From: an uncultured Myxococcales bacterium
Lineage (GTDB): Bacteria > Myxococcota_A > UBA9042
Direction of reading: 5' to 3'
Assembly: GCA_937915965.1 (NCBI GenBank)
Contig: CALGHC010000265.1
Coordinates: 1-9,801, forward strand
Length of the DNA: 9,801 nt
Under the pieces are notes generated by a model, which ran no database searches, had not been told where the DNA came from, and worked only from the letters and a program-made list of their open reading frames with translations. The position numbers were made by a program, and so were the translations under genes. Of the stretch, positions 6,356 to 9,801 are shown piece after piece; the stretch's first letter is position 1, and every line of letters starts with the position of its first letter.

Positions 6356-6359
6356 GGAG
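6356..6359 (+). promoter_or_regulatory. Ribosome binding site fixing the lipoprotein start
   Basis: GGAG lies 5 bases before ATG 6365. Together with the lipoprotein signal that follows directly, it decides this start over in-frame starts further upstream in the repeat region. Confidence 0.75.
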
Positions 6360-6364
6360 ACGCC

Positions 6365-9301
6365 ATGATCGCTCGATGCAACGGTTTGACTACTGCCCTC
6401 GCGGTGGTCTTTTTTTTCGCTTTGGGTGGTTGTGGTGAAGATGCGGTCGTGGTCGGGCCGGGTGGTGCGGCCGGTGACACAGTCGCGGGCGACTCGACTG
6501 CTGTCGGCGACTCGGCTGCGGCGGGCGACGGTGTCGGCGCCGAGACCTCGACCACTCCGACCGACGCGACGGGCGGCGGCGACGCGGGTGCGGACGGCGG
6601 AGCTGCGGAAACGGCAGACGACGCTGGGACGGACGACGCTGGGACGGACGACGCTGGCGCGGACGACGCTGGCGCGGACGATGCCGGCGCCGAGACGGTG
6701 ACCGGCCTGGATGTCGATTCGGATACAGAGGCGGACGGCGAGGCAGATGCGGAGCCGGATGGGGTCGCGGAGACAGACGCGGATACGGCTACCGACCCGG
6801 ACGCTGGTACCGACCCGGACGCTGGTACCGACCCGGACGCTGGTACCGACCCGGACGCGGCCGTCGAGGTGGACTCCGGCGCGGACCCAGACGTGGAGCC
6901 GCAGTGCGTCTCGGCAGCTGACTGCCCGGCCGCCGTCCAGCCGTGCATGACGGCGACCTGTTCGCTGGATGGCACCTGCGCGGTCACACCGGCGGTCGAC
7001 GGTAGCGACTGCGACGATGGCAACGCTTGCACCTTCGACGAGAAGTGCGGCTCCGGTCTCTGTCTGCCGGGCAGCGTGACGTCCTGCGACGACGGCAACC
7101 TGTGCACCCTCGACACCTGCGCGCCGAGCGGCTCCGGCGGCCCGGGCGGCGCGGGCGCAGGCGGCTGCGGCCACAGCAACAACACCTTCGGTTGCGACGA
7201 TGGTAGCGCTTGCACCAGCGGTGACCTCTGCGCGGCGGGAGTGTGCGTGGCGGGCAACGCCCTGGTTTGCGATGACGGCAACCCCTGCACCGACGACGCC
7301 TGCGACGTCGCTGCCGGCTGCAGCAGCGTGCCGAACGCGGCCGTCTGCGACGACGCCAACGCCTGCACCGTCGGCGACGTCTGCAAGGCCAAGGTCTGCG
7401 TGCCGGGCGCCGCCAAGCCCTGCGACGACGACAACCCCTGCACCACCGATCTCTGCCACGCGGCCGCCAGCGGCGATGTGGCCGAGGGTTGTCAGAGCCT
7501 GGCAAACGCGGCGCCCTGCGATGACGGCAGCCTGTGCAGCGTCGGAGATCTGTGCGCGGCGGGAGAATGCACCCCCGGCAAGCCGCTCGCCTGCGACGAC
7601 AACAACCCCTGCACCGACGATGCATGTGACGCCGCTAGCGGCTGCACCGTGACCACCAACGAAGGCGCGTGCAGTGACGGCAACCCCTGCACCCAGGGCG
7701 ACGGTTGCGAGGCCGGCAGCTGCGCGCCGGGAGCGCTGACCGACTGCGATGACGGCAACGGCTGCACGACCGACGTCTGCAACCCGAAGGGCGACGGCAG
7801 CTGCGGCCACCTGGCCAACAAGCTGCCGTGTAACGACGACGACGCATGCACTTCGGGGGATGCCTGTGTGGGTGGCGCCTGTGGTGCCGGCAAGCCCGTG
7901 GGGTGCGACGACGGCAACGTCTGCACCGCGGACAGCTGCGAACCTGCGCAGGGCTGTGTCTTCGCGGCCAGCGACGGCGCATGCAGCGACGGCAACGTCT
8001 GCACCCAGGGTGACGCGTGCAGCGGCGGCGCGTGCCTGCCGGGCGCAGCGACGGTCTGCGATGACGGCAACGGCTGTACCTCCGACGGTTGCGACGCAAA
8101 GGCAGGCTGCTTCGCCAAGCCGAACGCGGCCAGCTGCACCGACGGCAGCGTCTGCACGACCGGCGACGGCTGCCAGGCGGGCGCGTGCGTTCCGGGTGTC
8201 CCGCTGCTTTGCGATGATGGCAACGCCTGCACCGATGACGCGTGCGACCTGGCCAAGGGCTGCACGGCCACCGCCAACGAGGCAGCCTGCGCAGATGGAA
8301 ACGCCTGCAGCATCAACGACGCATGCCAGGGCGGGGTCTGCGGCGGCGAGGCCAAGCTCTGCGACGACGCCAACCAGTGCACCGTCGACTACTGCGACCC
8401 ACAGAGCGGCTGCAAGGCGGTGCAGGTGCAGGTCGCATGCGACGACGGCTCGGCGTGCACGGTCGACGACCTGTGCGCCGCGGGAGAGTGCCTGGGCAAG
8501 ACCGTCGACTGCGACGACGCAAACCCCTGCACCACAGACGGCTGCGACGCCGAGGCAGGCTGCCAGCCCGAGCCCGTCCAAGACGGTGACTCGTGCGGTC
8601 AGACCGGGGTGTGCATCGCCGGCAAATGCTCGGCGGGCAGCGAGGACAACCCCGCGCCCTCGTGCGCGCTCATCGTCGCGACCCTGCCGCAGGCCGTGAG
8701 TGGCACCTACTGGCTGGATCCCGACGGCGATGACGGTCCGGGCGAGAAGTTCCTCGCCTTCTGCGACATGACCTCCGACGGCGGCGGTTGGACGCTGCTG
8801 ATGAAGCTCGACGGCACCAAGAGCAACCTGGCCCAGGGCTCTGCGTACTGGCTAAAGACCGCGACCTTCAACGCCGGCTCGCCCGACCTGGACAGCACCG
8901 AGGCCAAGCTGGCCAGCTACCACACCCTGCCGATCAAGGAGCTGCGACTCGTCATGATCACGGCTGGCGAGACCAGGGCGCTGACCGCCGAGGTGAGCGC
9001 CAGCTCGCTGCACGCGCTCATCAAGGACGGCAAGCACACGCCGACGCAGCTGGGCCGCGAACAATGGAAGTCGCTCATCAAGGACTCGTCGCTGCAGCTC
9101 AACTGCAACCAAGAAGGCTTCAACACCATGCGCGCGCGTATCGGCATCACCGCCAACCAGGAGGACAACTGCGGCTCGCCCGACTCGTGGATGGGCTTCG
9201 GCCTGTCGAACGGCGCCGCCGGCAACTATGCGACCGCGGCCTGGTCCCCTGACAACGGCGGCAAGAACACCAAGTCGTTTGGCATCATCTTCGCGCGCTG
9301 A
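6365..9301 (+). CDS. Lipoprotein with 20 CDDGN-type Cys-rich modules and fibrinogen-like C-terminal domain
   Basis: The product has 978 residues. Residues 1-23 are a lipoprotein signal (MIARCNG, hydrophobic core, lipobox LGG-C23), so the mature protein is anchored in an envelope membrane, probably facing outward. Residues 24-180 are an acidic Asp/Ala/Gly linker with two in-frame minisatellites. Residues 181-215 are an entry module (CVSAADCP...C...C...GTC). Residues 216-733 hold twenty modules alternating between two types, C-D-D-G-N-x-C-T-x-D-x-C and C-x-D-G-x-x-C-T-x-G-D-x-C, so about ten pairs, each roughly 45-55 residues. They resemble the Dictyostelium Cys-Thr-Asp-Cys repeat (Pfam Dicty_CTDC) of matrix proteins; disulfides are expected and Ca2+ binding by the DxDGN loops is possible but unproven. 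Residues 767-978 resemble bacterial fibrinogen-like YCDxxxxGGGW domains: C767, YWLDPDG, C800-DMTSDGGGWT, and a late C914/C936 pair. A role in adhesion or matrix binding is inference. Confidence 0.93.
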   Translation: MIARCNGLTTALAVVFFFALGGCGEDAVVVGPGGAAGDTVAGDSTAVGDSAAAGDGVGAETSTTPTDATGGGDAGADGGAAETADDAGTDDAGTDDAGADDAGADDAGAETVTGLDVDSDTEADGEADAEPDGVAETDADTATDPDAGTDPDAGTDPDAGTDPDAAVEVDSGADPDVEPQCVSAADCPAAVQPCMTATCSLDGTCAVTPAVDGSDCDDGNACTFDEKCGSGLCLPGSVTSCDDGNLCTLDTCAPSGSGGPGGAGAGGCGHSNNTFGCDDGSACTSGDLCAAGVCVAGNALVCDDGNPCTDDACDVAAGCSSVPNAAVCDDANACTVGDVCKAKVCVPGAAKPCDDDNPCTTDLCHAAASGDVAEGCQSLANAAPCDDGSLCSVGDLCAAGECTPGKPLACDDNNPCTDDACDAASGCTVTTNEGACSDGNPCTQGDGCEAGSCAPGALTDCDDGNGCTTDVCNPKGDGSCGHLANKLPCNDDDACTSGDACVGGACGAGKPVGCDDGNVCTADSCEPAQGCVFAASDGACSDGNVCTQGDACSGGACLPGAATVCDDGNGCTSDGCDAKAGCFAKPNAASCTDGSVCTTGDGCQAGACVPGVPLLCDDGNACTDDACDLAKGCTATANEAACADGNACSINDACQGGVCGGEAKLCDDANQCTVDYCDPQSGCKAVQVQVACDDGSACTVDDLCAAGECLGKTVDCDDANPCTTDGCDAEAGCQPEPVQDGDSCGQTGVCIAGKCSAGSEDNPAPSCALIVATLPQAVSGTYWLDPDGDDGPGEKFLAFCDMTSDGGGWTLLMKLDGTKSNLAQGSAYWLKTATFNAGSPDLDSTEAKLASYHTLPIKELRLVMITAGETRALTAEVSASSLHALIKDGKHTPTQLGREQWKSLIKDSSLQLNCNQEGFNTMRARIGITANQEDNCGSPDSWMGFGLSNGAAGNYATAAWSPDNGGKNTKSFGIIFAR
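6617..6691 (+). repeat. 15-bp in-frame minisatellite, 5 copies
   Basis: Five units of the type gacgacgctgggacg (6617, 6632, 6647, 6662, 6677) encode Asp-Asp-Ala-Gly-(Thr/Ala). The first two are identical, the next two change to ggcgcg, and the fifth is more diverged. They form part of the acidic linker of the lipoprotein, and the multiple-of-three length allows copy-number change without a frameshift. Confidence 0.95.
6791..6862 (+). repeat. 18-bp in-frame minisatellite, 4 copies
   Basis: Three perfect copies of accgacccggacgctggt (6791-6808, 6809-6826, 6827-6844) and a fourth altered at its end (6845-6862) encode Thr-Asp-Pro-Asp-Ala-Gly in the lipoprotein linker. DNA identity is higher than the protein requires, which suggests recent slippage. 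Confidence 0.95.
7010..8563 (+). repeat. Twenty tandem Cys-rich coding modules
   Basis: This is the coding segment for residues 216-733 of the lipoprotein. The modules are similar in protein but diverged in DNA, with a recurring core of the type tgcgacgacggcaac. A Gly-rich insertion (residues 256-266) interrupts the second module. The two types alternate strictly, so the repeated unit is probably the pair. Confidence 0.85.
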
Positions 9302-9524
9302 TTCGTGTGACTCCGGGCTGTGCGTGCGATGGCGGCCGCCGCCTGACCTTGCTGGTTGTTCCCTCGGATGCGCTGAACGGGCGCGGCGGCTCAAGCGCCA
9401 CATCGCGCCGGCGCGTCGGCGGACTGTACAAATACGCCACACCCACGCTCGAAGTGTAGACAAAAGCAACGGTCGCGTGGGCCTCGGGCGGTAGCAGACC
9501 GTGCCTCGCTTGTGGGTCATGTCA

Positions 9525-9558
9525 CCACGTCGCCCTCCGCCACGGCGGGCGACGGTGG
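9525..9558. promoter_or_regulatory. Dyad, candidate activator site for the sigma-54 promoter
   Basis: The inverted repeat gtcgccc (9529-9535) / gggcgac (9547-9553) is extended by ccac and tgg pairs with one bulge, and by an inner ccg-cca-cgg stem. A third copy of gggcgac lies at 9585-9591. The dyad is about 80-105 bp before the predicted transcription start near 9634, the usual distance for an enhancer-binding protein. It could instead be a hairpin ending the lipoprotein transcript, but there is no T run. Confidence 0.4.
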
Positions 9559-9607
9559 CGTTCACGACCACAGCGAGGCATGTTGGGCGACCGAACGGCC
9601 TTGTGTT

Positions 9608-9623
9608 TGGCACGACATCTGCA
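9608..9623 (+). promoter_or_regulatory. Sigma-54 (-24/-12) promoter
   Basis: The sequence tggcacgacatctgca matches TGGCACG-N4-TTGCA except for C in place of the first T of TTGC. The invariant GG (9609-9610) and GC (9621-9622) are exactly 10 bases apart. Transcription would start near 9634, leaving a leader of about 70 bases before ATG 9703. Such promoters need an AAA+ activator, which is not encoded in the window. Confidence 0.65.
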
Positions 9624-9691
9624 AATCACGCCGCAACACGTCGGCGGCGGGCGGTTCATACCGGTCGGCAAAGGCGACGGACCGACTCTTC

Positions 9692-9698
9692 GAGGAGG
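9692..9698 (+). promoter_or_regulatory. Strong ribosome binding site for the right-edge gene
   Basis: GAGGAGG lies 4 bases before ATG 9703, the strongest Shine-Dalgarno match in this part of the window after that of the GST gene. It is the main reason for calling a gene here. Confidence 0.8.
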
Positions 9699-9702
9699 AA
9701 CC

Positions 9703-9801
9703 ATGAACTGCGCGACCTTTGCACGCCGTCTGTCTGGCCGATCTCAGTCTGGCCGATCTCAGTCTGGCCGATCTCAGTCTGGCCGATCTCAGTCTGGCCG
9801 A
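9703..9801 (+). CDS. N-terminus of unknown gene opening with SGRSQ repeats (runs off right edge)
   Basis: Only 33 codons are visible. The product starts MNCATFARRL and then continues as Ser-Gly-Arg-Ser-Gln units, four complete and a fifth cut by the window edge. The frame is open to the last base and is encoded by a perfect 15-bp tandem repeat. Support for a real gene comes from the GAGGAGG ribosome binding site 4 bases before the ATG and from a sigma-54 promoter about 80 bp upstream. The Arg/Ser/Gln-rich start is basic and polar, not a finished signal peptide; a hydrophobic stretch could follow outside the window and make it an extended, basic signal region. No family can be recognised. It may be a repeat expansion in the N-terminus of a secreted protein, or the repeat may act at the DNA or RNA level. 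Confidence 0.6.
   Translation, partial: MNCATFARRLSGRSQSGRSQSGRSQSGRSQSGR
9733..9801 (+). repeat. Perfect 15-bp tandem repeat continuing past the right edge
   Basis: Four identical copies of tctggccgatctcag (9733-9747, 9748-9762, 9763-9777, 9778-9792) are followed by the first 9 bases of a fifth. The absence of any mismatch suggests recent or continuing slippage. The true copy number is not visible. Confidence 0.97.

Larger units (their letters stand above)
5987..6364. other. Intergenic region holding paired REP-like elements
   Basis: This 378-bp spacer follows the pseudouridine synthase gene. It holds an A6/T6 flanked segment at 6011-6035 that does not make a convincing terminator stem, then the two 73-bp elements (6105-6177, 6210-6282), and then about 80 bp leading to the lipoprotein gene. 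The frame of the lipoprotein stays open upstream across the whole spacer, but that part encodes only the repeats. Confidence 0.75.
9302..9702. other. Intergenic region with sigma-54 promoter and upstream dyad
   Basis: This 401-bp spacer separates the lipoprotein from the right-edge gene. It holds no supported gene; the frames over it lack ribosome binding sites and known content. Its first ~200 bp contain only GC-rich palindromic patches, such as cgcgccggcgcg at 9404-9415. Its last ~180 bp hold a long dyad and a -24/-12 promoter in the right order for the downstream gene. Confidence 0.65.

Noticed and set aside
5987..6364. A 126-residue N-terminal extension of the lipoprotein
   Set aside because: It would bury the lipoprotein signal inside the protein, and it encodes the REP-like repeats; the GGAG and lipobox fix the start at 6365.
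6043..7446. A 467-codon minus-strand open frame with Ser/Pro-rich sequence
   Set aside because: It is the complement of the acidic linker and the first cysteine modules; its repeats mirror the plus-strand minisatellites.
5717..8581. A 954-codon minus-strand open frame antisense to the lipoprotein
   Set aside because: It results from the codon bias and repeated Cys/Asp modules of the plus-strand gene. It has no ribosome binding site, reads through the pseudouridine synthase end and the REP-like pair, and gives low-complexity Ala/Val sequence.
8852..9613. A 253-codon minus-strand frame over the lipoprotein end and its downstream spacer
   Set aside because: It overlaps the conserved fibrinogen-like domain, lacks a ribosome binding site and gives Arg-rich shadow sequence.

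Overview
The window is GC-rich chromosomal DNA, most likely from a member of the Myxococcota (former Deltaproteobacteria). The basis is gene content. Two large secreted or lipid-anchored cysteine-rich proteins are of the sort common in that phylum, one with Asp/Cys/Thr-rich repeats plus a fibrinogen-like domain and one with CxxC modules after a dyad-rich export domain. There is also a two-domain PilZ-type protein and a good sigma-54 promoter. The assignment is an inference; no rRNA, tRNA or other phylogenetic marker is present.

Layout. Left part, minus strand: (1) the first 410 residues of a secreted CxxC-module protein whose C-terminus lies beyond the left edge (1-1231); (2) a fused alpha/beta-hydrolase/OsmC protein (1425-2642); (3) a PilZ-domain protein with a second, degenerate C-terminal domain (2889-4025). 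A divergent spacer (4026-4477) leads to the plus-strand half: (4) a sigma-type glutathione S-transferase (4478-5080), followed after 66 bp by (5) an RluA-family pseudouridine synthase (5147-5986); (6) a 978-residue lipoprotein (6365-9301); and (7) the start of a further gene at the right edge (9703 onward) that opens with an in-frame 15-bp repeat encoding Ser-Gly-Arg-Ser-Gln. Genes 1 and 7 are open at the window edges.

The intergenic spacers are unusually rich in short tandem or paired repeats, each with its own unit: 12 bp and 6 bp at 1309-1374, 20 bp across a stop codon at 2866-2905, 13 bp at 4239-4263, 16 bp at 5106-5145 (supplying a ribosome binding site), and a pair of 73-bp REP-like hairpin elements at 6105-6282. 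In-frame minisatellites occur in the lipoprotein linker and in the right-edge gene. A ~105-bp imperfect inverted repeat sits just before the hydrolase/OsmC gene.

Functionally, genes 2 and 4 fit peroxide/electrophile detoxification, gene 3 fits c-di-GMP sensing, gene 5 is RNA modification, and genes 1 and 6 are envelope or extracellular proteins. They do not form one obvious pathway. The parts most worth a second look are the lipoprotein, whose twenty CDDGN-type modules resemble the slime-mould extracellular-matrix repeat, and the sigma-54-driven repeat-opening gene after it. No mobile element, CRISPR array, defence system or RNA gene was found.
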